From NCBI GenBank assembly GCA_027442615.1, contig DAIBBI010000049.1, positions 1 through 51,796 of the forward strand: a stretch of DNA of 51,796 nt. Reading direction: 5' to 3'. Shown one piece after another: positions 38,270 to 46,892 of this stretch. The stretch's first letter is position 1. Each line of letters starts with the position of its first letter. This stretch comes from JAJZRV01 sp027442615 (GTDB lineage: Bacteria > Pseudomonadota > Gammaproteobacteria > Burkholderiales > Ferrovaceae). Position numbers and translations under genes: made by a program. Under the pieces are notes generated by a model. That model did not search any database, was not told the origin of the DNA, and worked only from the letters and a program-made list of their open reading frames with translations.

Positions 38270-38743
38270 TTGAAAATCCGCATCATTGCCCTGGGCCATC
38301 GCATGCCCCAGTGGGTGCGCGAGGTGACCCAGGAGTACAGTCAGCGCATGCCGCGCGAAATGCCGGTGGAGCTGATCGAATTGAAACCGGAGGCGCGCAG
38401 CGGTGGGCGCACCACGGATCAAATTCTGGAGACCGAAGCCCAACGCATCCTTTCCGCGCTGCCGGACCACGGCATGGTGTTGTATGCCCTGGACGAGCAT
38501 GGAAGCCTTTGGAGCACGCAGGATCTGGCCACGACGATTGTGAATGCCTTGCCGCAGGGCAACGATCTCTATTTCGTCATCGGCAGCGCGGACGGATTGC
38601 ATCCGCGCATCAAGCAGCGTGCCCAAGCCCTCCTGTCCCTGTCACGCATGACGCTGCCGCACAGCATGGCGCGTGCCATCCTGGTGGAACAGTTGTATCG
38701 TGCTGCAATGGTGTTGAAAGGTCATCCCTATCATCGCGAGTGA
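38270..38743 (+). CDS. rlmH: 23S rRNA pseudouridine1915 N3-methyltransferase RlmH
   Basis: A 157-residue SPOUT-fold methyltransferase acting on the 70S ribosome. The start is TTG at 38270 (MKIRIIALGHRMPQWV), which gives the normal family length of about 155. Signature segments are VIGSADGLHP (SAM knot) and LSLSRMTLPHSMARAILVEQLYRA. It follows rsfS by 5 bases and precedes maf by 6. The frame is open upstream to 38006 but that is rsfS sequence in another phase. Confidence 0.95.
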   Translation: MKIRIIALGHRMPQWVREVTQEYSQRMPREMPVELIELKPEARSGGRTTDQILETEAQRILSALPDHGMVLYALDEHGSLWSTQDLATTIVNALPQGNDLYFVIGSADGLHPRIKQRAQALLSLSRMTLPHSMARAILVEQLYRAAMVLKGHPYHRE

Positions 38744-38749
38744 ACCATC

Positions 38750-39343
38750 ATGATCTATCTGGCTTCGGGCAGTCCACGACGGGGCGAATTGCTGACGCGC
38801 ATCGGCGTGGCCCACCAGGTCCTGATGCCAGGGCATGGCGAGGCGCCCGTGGACGAAACGCCGCATCCAGACGAAGCCCCCGCGGACTATGCCCTGCGCC
38901 TGGCAAAAGCCAAGGCAGCGGCGGGCTGGGGCCGTCTGGAGCAAGCCTCGTTGCCCCGCCACCCCGTGCTCGCCGCGGACACCACCGTGGCACTGGACGA
39001 CGCGATCCTGGGAAAGCCTGCCCATGCAGACGAGGCGCGCACCATGCTAGGCCAGCTCTCCGACCGCATGCATCTTGTCATCACGGCAATCGCCATGATT
39101 CAGGGCCCCGTGCTGGAGTCACGACTCTCGGTCACGCGCGTCTGGTTTCGTGCACTGTCCGGCCGCGATCTCGATGAGTTCCTCGCCACGGGCGAGTACC
39201 ATGACAAGGCGGGAGGCTATGGCATCCAGGGCCATGCAGCCCGCTTCATCGAGCGGGTGGATGGCAGCCCAAGCGGAGTCATGGGCCTGCCCCTGTTTGA
39301 GACCGATCAACTTCTCGCCCTTTTTGAAACAGGTACGCCGTGA
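38750..39343 (+). CDS. maf: Maf/YhdE nucleoside-triphosphate pyrophosphatase
   Basis: A 197-residue house-cleaning enzyme that hydrolyses dTTP/UTP and modified nucleotides. It begins MIYLASGSPRRGELL, with the family's Ser-Pro-Arg-Arg, and has the VLAADTTVALDD catalytic segment and a GGYGIQGHAARFIERVDGS-type loop. The stop overlaps the GTG start of rng (GTGA). Confidence 0.93.
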   Translation: MIYLASGSPRRGELLTRIGVAHQVLMPGHGEAPVDETPHPDEAPADYALRLAKAKAAAGWGRLEQASLPRHPVLAADTTVALDDAILGKPAHADEARTMLGQLSDRMHLVITAIAMIQGPVLESRLSVTRVWFRALSGRDLDEFLATGEYHDKAGGYGIQGHAARFIERVDGSPSGVMGLPLFETDQLLALFETGTP

Positions 39344-40794
39344 ACAATCAGATTCTGGTCAATATCACTCCCCAGGAAACCCGCGTGGCCATCATGGAAC
39401 TGGGCGTGCCCCAGGAGATTCATGTGGAACGCGCTTCTGCCCGCGGTTTGGTGGGCAACGTCTATTGGGGTCGCGTGGCCCGGGTGCTGCCCGGCATGCA
39501 ATCGGCCTTCATCGACCTCGGCCTGGAGCGGGCCGCATTTCTCCACGTGGCAGACATCTGGGCCCCCCGGCATTCCGACGAACCTGCCCGGCCCATTGAA
39601 AAAATTCTCTCCGAGGGCCAGTCGTTGATGGTTCAGGTCATCAAGGATCCCATCGGCACCAAAGGGGCGCGTCTGTCCACCCAGATCGGCATTGCCGGAC
39701 GATACCTGGTCTACCTGCCCCAGGAAAATCACATCGGGGTCTCGCAGCGCATCGAAAGCGAGGAAGAGCGAAACCAGCTGCGCGAACGCTTTCAGGGCGT
39801 CATTCCGCCCGACACGCAGGGCGGATTCATCGTCCGCACGGTGGCTGAGTCCACATCCGACAGGGAGCTGCTGAAAGACCTCGAATATCTCACGCAGCTG
39901 TGGTCGGACATTCTGGAGACCTGCAAGCGGTCTGCCGTGCCCGCCCTGCTCTACCAGGACCTCAGCCTGGCACAACGCGTCATTCGCGATTTCGTCATGG
40001 AGGATACCGACCGCGTGCTGGTGGATTCACGCGAGACGTTTCATAAACTGCTGGACTTCGCCACCCACTATTGCCCCCAGGCCGTGCCGGTTCTGGAGCA
40101 CTACAGTGGCGCCCGCCCCATCTTCGACCTGTTTGGCGTCGAGGAAGAAATCGAGAAAGCGCTGGCGCGGCGCGTGGATCTCAAATCCGGCGGCTACCTG
40201 ATCATCGACCAGACCGAGGCGATGACGACCATCGACGTAAACACCGGGGGATTTGTCGGCGTGCGGAACTTTGATGACACCGTATTCAAGACCAACCTGG
40301 AAGCAGCCCAGGCCATGGCGCGCCAATTGCGACTGCGCAACCTGGGCGGCATCATCATTGCCGACTTCATCGACATGGACAACGAAGAGCATCGCAATGC
40401 CGTTCTGAGCGAGTTCAGCAAGGCCTTGTCACGCGACCGCACGCGCATCTCGGTCAACGGATTCACCACGCTGGGCCTGATCGAGCTGACCCGCAAGCGG
40501 ACCCGCGAAAGCCTGGCGCATGTGCTATGCGAACCCTGCCCGTGTTGCAAGGGCAGCGCCCAGCTCAAAACGCCGCAAACCGTGTGTTACGAAATCCTGC
40601 GCGAAATCGTGCGCGCCGCCCGTCAATTCGAGGCCCGCGAATATCGCATCATTGCCCATCAGCGGGTGATCGACCTGTTTCTGGACGAGGAGTCGCAAGG
40701 GCTTGCCGGAGTCAGCGACTTCATCGGCAAACCCATCAGTCTGCAGGTGGAGTCAGGATCGAATCAGGAACAGTACGACGTCATCCTGATGTGA
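39340..40794 (+). CDS. rng: Ribonuclease G
   Basis: A 484-residue endoribonuclease that matures 16S rRNA 5' ends and turns over mRNA. It starts at GTG (MNNQILVNITPQETRVA). The S1 domain (GNVYWGRVARVLPGMQSAFIDLG), DNase-I-like catalytic part with the metal-binding TIDVNTGGFVG and ADFIDMD, and the zinc-link CEPCPCC (near 402) are all present. There is no long C-terminal scaffold, so it is RNase G rather than RNase E. It ends 0 bases before the convergent yggT stop. Confidence 0.95.
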   Translation: MNNQILVNITPQETRVAIMELGVPQEIHVERASARGLVGNVYWGRVARVLPGMQSAFIDLGLERAAFLHVADIWAPRHSDEPARPIEKILSEGQSLMVQVIKDPIGTKGARLSTQIGIAGRYLVYLPQENHIGVSQRIESEEERNQLRERFQGVIPPDTQGGFIVRTVAESTSDRELLKDLEYLTQLWSDILETCKRSAVPALLYQDLSLAQRVIRDFVMEDTDRVLVDSRETFHKLLDFATHYCPQAVPVLEHYSGARPIFDLFGVEEEIEKALARRVDLKSGGYLIIDQTEAMTTIDVNTGGFVGVRNFDDTVFKTNLEAAQAMARQLRLRNLGGIIIADFIDMDNEEHRNAVLSEFSKALSRDRTRISVNGFTTLGLIELTRKRTRESLAHVLCEPCPCCKGSAQLKTPQTVCYEILREIVRAARQFEAREYRIIAHQRVIDLFLDEESQGLAGVSDFIGKPISLQVESGSNQEQYDVILM

Positions 40795-41367
40795 TCACAT
40801 CAGGCGCTGCACCAGCATTTCCAGAGCCCCCACCAGGATGGTCAGGGTCAACTGGAATATGACCATGAGGATCACCGGCGTCAAATCCACGGTGCCCATC
40901 ATCGGAACGAGCCGCCGCAAGGGATTGAGAAATGATCGCGTCAGGGCATCGGCTGCCGGCATGACCGGGCTGTAGGGGTTGACCCAGCTCAGGACCGCCA
41001 GGACGAATACGGCCCCCATCAAAATATACAGTCCGTGGCGCAGCAGGGTCACGGCACCCATTGCCAGGATCCAGGGCAGGAAGTGCAGCAATTCGAAGGG
41101 CCGAACCAGGCCAAACAGGGTCAGGTTGCCCATCAGCAACAGGCACTCCAGCATCCAGGCCCACAGCAGCGGCGTATAGTCCACGCCCCGAACGCCCGGG
41201 ATGGCGCGGCGCAGGCGGCGCACCGCAAAATCACTGAGGGAAACTGAAAACTCGCTGACCGGATTTCGATACGGGGCGCCAAACAACTGCAGAAGGAAGC
41301 GCAAAAGTGCTGCAAAGGAAAACAGGCCCACAGCGAGTTCAAACAGGGATTGCATGATGCCGTTCAA
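40795..41367 (-). CDS. yggT: YggT-family membrane protein
   Basis: A 190-residue protein with two YggT repeats, each of hydrophobic helices around a NP.S-type motif: first LRFLLQLFGAPYRNPVSEF, later VLSWVNPYSPVMPAADALT, followed by LRRLVPMMGTVDLTPVI. Function is unsettled; a link to osmotic stress and cell envelope is reported for the family. It overlaps proC by 4 bases, the usual arrangement. Confidence 0.9.
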   Translation of the reverse strand: MNGIMQSLFELAVGLFSFAALLRFLLQLFGAPYRNPVSEFSVSLSDFAVRRLRRAIPGVRGVDYTPLLWAWMLECLLLMGNLTLFGLVRPFELLHFLPWILAMGAVTLLRHGLYILMGAVFVLAVLSWVNPYSPVMPAADALTRSFLNPLRRLVPMMGTVDLTPVILMVIFQLTLTILVGALEMLVQRLM

Positions 41368-42191
41368 TTGATTTCTCCTGCTTCACGCGCCAGTCCGTCG
41401 CCCAGTTCGGAGGAGCGCGCAGCGGCCGCGCGCATGGCCTGACCGAAAATCTGTTCCAGTCCGGCGGCATTGAGCACTGCCAACGCCGCTTCCGTAGTTC
41501 CACCCGGAGAGGTGACCTTGCGCCGCAACTCCGCTGGCGCGTCCGGGCCTGCCTTGGCCAACATGGCCGCACCCTGCACCGTGTCCAGCACCAGCGTCGT
41601 GGCGGCGGCCTCGTCCAGCCCCAGGGAACGGGCGGCTTTCTGCATGGCCTCCATGACCAGAAAAACATAGGCCGGCCCGCTGCCGGAAACGGCCGTGACG
41701 GCATCGAGGTCTGCTTCGCGCGATACCCAGATCACAGAGCCCACGGCACGCATCAGGGACTGGGCATGCAGCCGGTCCTCCTGCGGCACCCCGGGCATGG
41801 CATAAAGACCCGCAGCACCCTGCTGGATCAGGGCAGGCGTATTGGGCATGGCCCGCACGATGTTGCCGTGCCCCTTGAGCCAACGCGACAACAATGCCGT
41901 CCTGACGCCCGCGGCAATGCTGATGACTCGCATGTCTGCGGGCAGCGGTGGCAGGGCCTGTGTCACGGCAGCCATGTGCTGCGGTTTGACGGCCAGCACC
42001 AGCGTGCCGGCCTCGCCCAGGGCAGGTCCCGCCTCCTGATGGGTGGCGACTCCCCAGGTGCTGCGCAGTCGCTGCGCCGCATCGGGATTGATCTCGACGA
42101 CGCTGATGTCGGTTGCAGCCTGGCCATGTGCCAACAGCCCCCCGATCAATGCCGAGGCCATGTTGCCGCCTCCAATGAATACGATGCTCAT
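41364..42191 (-). CDS. proC: Pyrroline-5-carboxylate reductase ProC
   Basis: A 275-residue NAD(P)H enzyme for the last step of proline synthesis. The Rossmann start is IVFIGGGNMASALIGGLL; LVLAVKPQ and RAMPNTPALIQQGAAGLYA follow; the C-terminal substrate helix region is AVSGSGPAYVFLVMEAM and SPGGTTEAAL. The stop overlaps yggT and its start overlaps the yggS stop (ATGA). Confidence 0.96.
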   Translation of the reverse strand: MSIVFIGGGNMASALIGGLLAHGQAATDISVVEINPDAAQRLRSTWGVATHQEAGPALGEAGTLVLAVKPQHMAAVTQALPPLPADMRVISIAAGVRTALLSRWLKGHGNIVRAMPNTPALIQQGAAGLYAMPGVPQEDRLHAQSLMRAVGSVIWVSREADLDAVTAVSGSGPAYVFLVMEAMQKAARSLGLDEAAATTLVLDTVQGAAMLAKAGPDAPAELRRKVTSPGGTTEAALAVLNAAGLEQIFGQAMRAAAARSSELGDGLAREAGEIN

Positions 42192-42865
42192 GATGTTTTC
42201 CGACGTTTCCCAAAAATGGCCGTGCCAATGCGCACTATTGTAGAGCCTTCTGCGATGGCTGAGGCAAAGTCCTGGGACATGCCCATGGACAGCGTATCCA
42301 GGGCATGGCCCTGCTCATTCAGTACGGTTTGCAACTGGCGCAGCGCGGCAAAGCGCTGGCGCTGCAGGGCGATGTCCGGTGTCGCTTCAGGCAGGGTCAT
42401 CAAACCGCGTAGTCGCAGGCCAGGCAGGACAGCCACGGCGGCGGCCAGGTCTGCAACAGCTTCGGGGGGCACGCCGGCCTTGCTCGATTCTCCGCTGAGA
42501 TTGACCTGCAGGCAGACATTGAGTGGCGCCAGCCCTTCCTCCTGCCGGACTTCGGAGAGTCGCTCGGCGATTTTCAATCGCGTCACGCCATGCACCCACT
42601 GAAAATGCTGGGCAATGGGTCGCGTTTTGTTGCTTTGCACCGGCCCGATGAAATGCCACTCCAGCGCAAGGTCCCGCAGCTGCGCCTGTTTCTCCAGGGC
42701 CTCCTGCAGATAACTTTCCCCAAAAACCGACTGGCCCGCAGCCCGGGCTTCCCTGATCACCGCGGCAGACTGCCCCTTGCTTACGGCCAACACCGTGACC
42801 GGCCGCCCCTGGGCCAGCTGCCGCACCTGTTCCTGAACCTGTTGAAGATTTTCGGTGACGGTCAT
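42188..42865 (-). CDS. yggS: PLP homeostasis protein YggS/PLPBP
   Basis: A 225-residue PLP-binding protein that regulates pyridoxal phosphate homeostasis. The PLP lysine lies in VTVLAVSKGQSAAVIREA; other family parts are FGESYLQEALEK, WHFIGPVQSNKTR, LQVNLSGESSKAGV, LRGLMTLPE and LSMGMSQDFASAI. Position upstream of proC and yggT is the common arrangement. It is divergent from the DUF971 gene. Confidence 0.95.
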   Translation of the reverse strand: MTVTENLQQVQEQVRQLAQGRPVTVLAVSKGQSAAVIREARAAGQSVFGESYLQEALEKQAQLRDLALEWHFIGPVQSNKTRPIAQHFQWVHGVTRLKIAERLSEVRQEEGLAPLNVCLQVNLSGESSKAGVPPEAVADLAAAVAVLPGLRLRGLMTLPEATPDIALQRQRFAALRQLQTVLNEQGHALDTLSMGMSQDFASAIAEGSTIVRIGTAIFGKRRKTS

Positions 42866-42924
42866 CGTTTCCGACCAAATGGTTTATCATACCCGACTCG
42901 AATCCTTATTATATTAGGCATTCC

Positions 42925-43302
42925 ATGGCTGGACTTACCCCTGAAACCCCCTGGCCTACCGAAATCACGTTGCACCAGGCTTCGCGCCGACTGGATGTGA
43001 CGTTCAGTGACGGCCAGCAATATCAGTTCCCGATCGAGTACTTACGGGTCTATTCGCCCTCGGCAGAAGTTCGGGGCCACGGGCCGGGCCAGGAAACCCT
43101 GCAAACCGGAAAGCGCCTCGTGTCCATACAGGAAATCATTCCGGTGGGCTCCTATGCCATTCAGATCCGTTTTTCGGATGGGCACGACACCGGTATTTTT
43201 TCCTGGGACTATCTCAAGGATCTTGGCGTCAATCAGGAAGAATACTGGGCCGCCTATCTCAACCAGATGGAAGCCGCCGGCGCCAGCAGGGACACGCACT
43301 GA
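42925..43302 (+). CDS. DUF971 (GBBH-like N-terminal) domain protein
   Basis: A 125-residue protein with the DUF971 pattern: EITLHQASRRLDVTFSDG, FPIEYLRVYSPSAEVRGHG and YAIQIRFSDGHDTGIFSWDY. The fold is also the N-terminal part of gamma-butyrobetaine hydroxylases. The family often lies upstream of ubiE in proteobacteria. Its role is unknown; links to iron-sulfur or ubiquinone functions are suggested by context only. A possible A/T-rich -10 (TATTAT near 42907) precedes it. It ends 4 bases before ubiE. Confidence 0.88.
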   Translation: MAGLTPETPWPTEITLHQASRRLDVTFSDGQQYQFPIEYLRVYSPSAEVRGHGPGQETLQTGKRLVSIQEIIPVGSYAIQIRFSDGHDTGIFSWDYLKDLGVNQEEYWAAYLNQMEAAGASRDTH

Positions 43303-43306
43303 CCCC

Positions 43307-44038
43307 ATGAGTACAACCCATTTCGGTTTCACCGAGGTTGAAGAGGCCGACAAGGCGCGTAAGGTCGCCGGGGTTTTCGACTCGGTGGCCTCGCGCTACG
43401 ACATCATGAATGACCTGATGTCAGTGGGCATGCATCGGCTGTGGAAGCATTTCACCCTTAACGTGGCCCAGGTTCGCCCCGGCGAGCGCGTGCTGGACCT
43501 TGCTTCGGGAAGCGGCGATCTGGCCCGGGGATTTGCGCGAGCCGCAGGCGATACCGGCCAGGTGGTCATGACAGACATCAATTTCGCCATGCTCTCGCGT
43601 GGACGCGATCGCCTGCTTGATGCCGGGCACGCACTGCCGACCACGCAGTGCGATGCCGAACACCTGCCCTTTCCTGACGACACCTTTGACTGCGTCAGTG
43701 TCGCCTTTGGACTACGCAACATGACCCATAAGGAGCAGGCCCTGTCGGAGATGGTTCGTGTTCTCAAGCCCGGCGGTCGCGGCCTGGTTCTGGAGTTCTC
43801 AAAGATCTGGGCCCCCTTGCAGCCCCTCTACGACACCTACTCCTTCAAGATCATTCCCAAGGTGGGCCGGTGGGTTGCCAACGACGAAGCCAGTTATCAG
43901 TATCTGGCCGAATCCATCCGCATGCATCCGGACCAGGAAACACTCAAGGCCATGATGGAAGCTGCAGGTTTTGAATCGGTGGAGTGGTTCAACCTCTCCG
44001 CCGGTGTGGTGGCCCTGCATCGAGGCTACAAATGGTGA
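43307..44038 (+). CDS. ubiE: Ubiquinone/menaquinone C-methyltransferase UbiE
   Basis: A 243-residue SAM-dependent methyltransferase of quinone synthesis. Family signatures are FDSVASRYDIMNDLMS, VLDLASGSGDLA (SAM motif I), DAEHLPFPDDTFDCVSVAFGLRN and ESIRMHPDQETL. ATG at 43307 (MSTTHFGF) matches the standard start (…THFGF…V); the longer frame to 43007 is in another phase of the DUF971 gene. The stop overlaps ubiJ (ATGGTGA). Confidence 0.97.
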   Translation: MSTTHFGFTEVEEADKARKVAGVFDSVASRYDIMNDLMSVGMHRLWKHFTLNVAQVRPGERVLDLASGSGDLARGFARAAGDTGQVVMTDINFAMLSRGRDRLLDAGHALPTTQCDAEHLPFPDDTFDCVSVAFGLRNMTHKEQALSEMVRVLKPGGRGLVLEFSKIWAPLQPLYDTYSFKIIPKVGRWVANDEASYQYLAESIRMHPDQETLKAMMEAAGFESVEWFNLSAGVVALHRGYKW

Positions 44039-44613
44039 CGACCGCACTGCAAACGCTGCTTTCAAACGGCCTGCGCACCCTGCTTTCCACCGCCCCCTGG
44101 GCGGCGCAACGGCTGCAGCCCTTTGCCGGTTGCCAGATCGTGCTGGACCTGGGAGGATTGGTGGTGCCCTTTAATATCGACGCCGGGGGCATTCCCGCAC
44201 TGTCACCGGCGCGTCCGGAACATGCCGACCTGTCCATTCGCATTCCCCTGGGCGCCCTGCCATTGTTGCTCACCGATCAGCCGGCCGCATTGCGCCAGCT
44301 TCATCTGGAAGGCAACAGCGGACTGGCTTCCGAAGTGGGGTTTCTGGCCAGGAATTTCCGGCCCGACCTCGAAGAACTGTTGAGCCGGATGGTGGGCGAC
44401 ATCCTTGCCCACCGCATGGCGCAGACGGCACGCGCCGGCGGACGCTGGGCCAGGGACAGCCTGAGCAGGCTGTCGGAATCCTTTTCTGAATATGCCACCG
44501 AAGAGGCCCGGCTGATCGCCAGCCGCTCGAGCCTGCATCGCTTTGCCAGTGAAGTGGAACGGCTGGCGCAGGACGTGCAACGCCTTGAGCGCCGCATGGC
44601 AGGGCAGGCTTGA
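44032..44613 (+). CDS. ubiJ: Ubiquinone biosynthesis accessory factor UbiJ (SCP2 domain)
   Basis: A 193-residue protein with an SCP2-like lipid-binding domain (about 20-110) and a C-terminal amphipathic helix region rich in Glu/Arg (EVERLAQDVQRLERRM), the UbiJ plan. It helps to organise the soluble ubiquinone biosynthesis metabolon. Both ends overlap: its start overlaps ubiE's stop by 7 bases and its stop overlaps ubiB by 1. Confidence 0.88.
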   Translation: MVTTALQTLLSNGLRTLLSTAPWAAQRLQPFAGCQIVLDLGGLVVPFNIDAGGIPALSPARPEHADLSIRIPLGALPLLLTDQPAALRQLHLEGNSGLASEVGFLARNFRPDLEELLSRMVGDILAHRMAQTARAGGRWARDSLSRLSESFSEYATEEARLIASRSSLHRFASEVERLAQDVQRLERRMAGQA

Positions 44614-46151
44614 TGCGACTTCTGCGGCTGTTCAAAATTTTGTCCGTATTCGTCACCTATGGGCTGGACGAATTCATCTTCTCTCACCCACGGACCGCGG
44701 CTGCGCGCACCTTCACGCGCAACCTGCTGTTCTGGCGCCGATTCAGTGAACCTCGGGGTGTTCGGCTGCGCCGCGCGCTCGAAACCCTGGGTCCCATATT
44801 CGTCAAGTTTGGCCAGGCGCTGTCCACCCGTCGCGACCTCATTCCGCTCGACATTGCTGACGAACTGGCACAGCTGCAGGACCGCGTTCCACCCTTCCCC
44901 GGCGAACAGGCCGAGGCCATGCTGGAAGCCATTTACCGCCGTCCGCTCAGTGCCGTCTTTGCCCGGTTCGACACGACACCGGTGGCCAGCGCCTCGGTTG
45001 CCCAGGTTCATTTTGCCGTTCTCAACAACGGACGGGAAGCGGCCGTCAAGATATTGCGCCCCGACGTGGATCGTGCCATCGCCCGCGACGTGGCCCTGCT
45101 CTACACGCTGGCCCATTTGCTGGAACGCCTGTTTGCCGAGGCGCGGCGCCTCCACCCGGTGGAGGTGGTGGCGGAATTCGAAAAGCATCTGGGCGAAGAG
45201 CTCGACCTCATGGTGGAAGCGGCCAACGCAAGCCAGCTGCGGCGCAACTTTGCCGATCGCCGGCTCCTGATCATCCCTGAAGTGTTCTGGGATTATTGCG
45301 ACACCCGCGTCATGGTCATGGAACGCATGGCAGGCACACCCATCAGCCAGGTAGACCTGTTGCGCAGCAAGGGTGTGGACATACCCAAGCTGGCCCGCGA
45401 TGGCGTCGAAATTTTTTTTACGCAGGTGTTCCGGGATGGCTTTTTTCATGCCGACATGCATCCTGGCAATATCCAGGTGGCCGACGATGGCCGTTATATC
45501 GGACTGGACTTCGGCATCATCGGCACCCTGAACAATTCGGACAAGAATTATCTGGCCCAGAATTTCCTGGCCTTCTTCCGGCGCGATTATCACCGCGTGG
45601 CCATGGCACACATCGAAGCCGGCTGGGTGCCGCCGGATACCCGGGCCGACGAGTTCGAATCCGCCATTCGCTCGGTGTGCGAGCCCATCTTCGACAAGCC
45701 CCTGCGCGAAATCTCCTTTGGCAAGGTCTTGCTGCGCCTGTTTCAGGTCTCGCGCCGCTTTAACATGGAAATCCAGCCCCAGCTGGTGATGCTGCAAAAG
45801 ACGCTGCTCAATGTGGAGGGACTGGGGCGTGACCTGGACCCCGATCTGGACCTCTGGAAAACCGCCAAACCCTTTCTGGAGCGCTGGATGAGCGAGCAGG
45901 TGGGTTGGCGCGGGCTGGTGCGGGCACTCCGGCAGGAAGGCGGGCAGTGGGTGACTTTGGTACCCGAACTCCCGCGCCTCGTTCACCGCGCGCTCACCAC
46001 CTCCCCCTCCCATGATTTGCGCCAGCAAATCGAATCCCTGCAGTCGCAGCAGCGCACTTTGCAGCGTTGGCTGACGGGGATTCTGGTCCTGCTGGGCCTG
46101 ATGGTTGGGGTGGCCTTCGCGCTCCTGTTCCTGGTGCTGGGCGGCTACTAG
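44613..46151 (+). CDS. ubiB: Ubiquinone biosynthesis kinase-like protein UbiB
   Basis: A 512-residue member of the atypical ADCK/UbiB kinase family with ATPase activity, needed for ubiquinone synthesis. The KxGQ-type motif is FVKFGQALSTRRDL, the Ala-rich nucleotide loop is VASASVAQVHFA, the catalytic lysine is in REAAVKILRP, and the acidic site is FFHADMHPGNIQV followed by LDFGIIG. Two C-terminal helices anchor it to the membrane. It completes the ubiE-ubiJ-ubiB operon and is convergent with livF. Confidence 0.96.
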   Translation: MRLLRLFKILSVFVTYGLDEFIFSHPRTAAARTFTRNLLFWRRFSEPRGVRLRRALETLGPIFVKFGQALSTRRDLIPLDIADELAQLQDRVPPFPGEQAEAMLEAIYRRPLSAVFARFDTTPVASASVAQVHFAVLNNGREAAVKILRPDVDRAIARDVALLYTLAHLLERLFAEARRLHPVEVVAEFEKHLGEELDLMVEAANASQLRRNFADRRLLIIPEVFWDYCDTRVMVMERMAGTPISQVDLLRSKGVDIPKLARDGVEIFFTQVFRDGFFHADMHPGNIQVADDGRYIGLDFGIIGTLNNSDKNYLAQNFLAFFRRDYHRVAMAHIEAGWVPPDTRADEFESAIRSVCEPIFDKPLREISFGKVLLRLFQVSRRFNMEIQPQLVMLQKTLLNVEGLGRDLDPDLDLWKTAKPFLERWMSEQVGWRGLVRALRQEGGQWVTLVPELPRLVHRALTTSPSHDLRQQIESLQSQQRTLQRWLTGILVLLGLMVGVAFALLFLVLGGY

Positions 46152-46152
46152 G

Positions 46153-46878
46153 CTAGTGGGCAATGCCCAGGTAGGCGGCACGCACCTTGGGGTCGTTGCG
46201 CAATTGTTCTGCAGGGCCATGCACGGCAATGCGGCCATTCTCCAGCACATAGCCATAGTCCGCCACGGCAAGTGCCGCGGAGGCAAACTGCTCCACCAGC
46301 AGCATGGTCATGCCCTGCTCCTTGAGGCGTCCGATGATGTGGAATACTTCCTCCACCAGGATCGGTGCCAGCCCCATGGAGGGTTCGTCCAGCAGCAATA
46401 CGTCGGGATTGAGCATCAGGGCTCGCGCCATGGCCAGCATTTGCTGCTCGCCACCAGACAGCGTTCCTGCCAGCTGAAATTGACGCTCGCGCAGGCGTGG
46501 AAACAAATCCAGCGCCCGATCGAGGTCACCGCGAATGTCACCGCGCGGTCTTCCGCCAAACGTGAGGCGCGTAAAGGCCCCCAGCAGCAAATTATCGCGC
46601 ACGGTCTGGGTGGGAAACACGCGGCGGCCTTCGGGCGAGTGGGCAAGACCGATCCGCGCAATGCGATGGGCCGGCAACCCCGTAATGCTTTTGCCTCCCA
46701 GCAGGATACTACCCCCCGTGGGTTTGAGCATGCCGCTGATGGCACGCATGGTGGTGGTCTTGCCGGCGCCGTTCGAGCCAATCAGCGTCACGACCTGCCC
46801 CTTTGGGACCTTCAATTCAATGCCGTGCAGCACCTGGACTTGACCGTAGGCTGCCTTGAGATGGTTGATTTCCAGCAT
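46153..46878 (-). CDS. livF: Branched-chain amino acid-type ABC transporter ATPase LivF
   Basis: A 241-residue ATP-binding protein. Walker A is GSNGAGKTT, the signature is LSGGEQQML, Walker B is LLLDEPSMGLAP and the switch His follows in the LLVEQFASAAL segment, LivF's characteristic end of the core. GAGGAGAACAAC precedes the ATG. It is the last gene of the liv operon, 14 bases after the livM-livG fusion. Confidence 0.94.
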   Translation of the reverse strand: MLEINHLKAAYGQVQVLHGIELKVPKGQVVTLIGSNGAGKTTTMRAISGMLKPTGGSILLGGKSITGLPAHRIARIGLAHSPEGRRVFPTQTVRDNLLLGAFTRLTFGGRPRGDIRGDLDRALDLFPRLRERQFQLAGTLSGGEQQMLAMARALMLNPDVLLLDEPSMGLAPILVEEVFHIIGRLKEQGMTMLLVEQFASAALAVADYGYVLENGRIAVHGPAEQLRNDPKVRAAYLGIAH

Positions 46879-46892
46879 GTTGTTCTCCTCGG

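Noticed and set aside
44301..46286. Long antisense frame opposite ubiJ-ubiB
   Set aside because: Low-complexity His/Gln-rich translation without motifs; ubiB and ubiJ are certain on the other strand.
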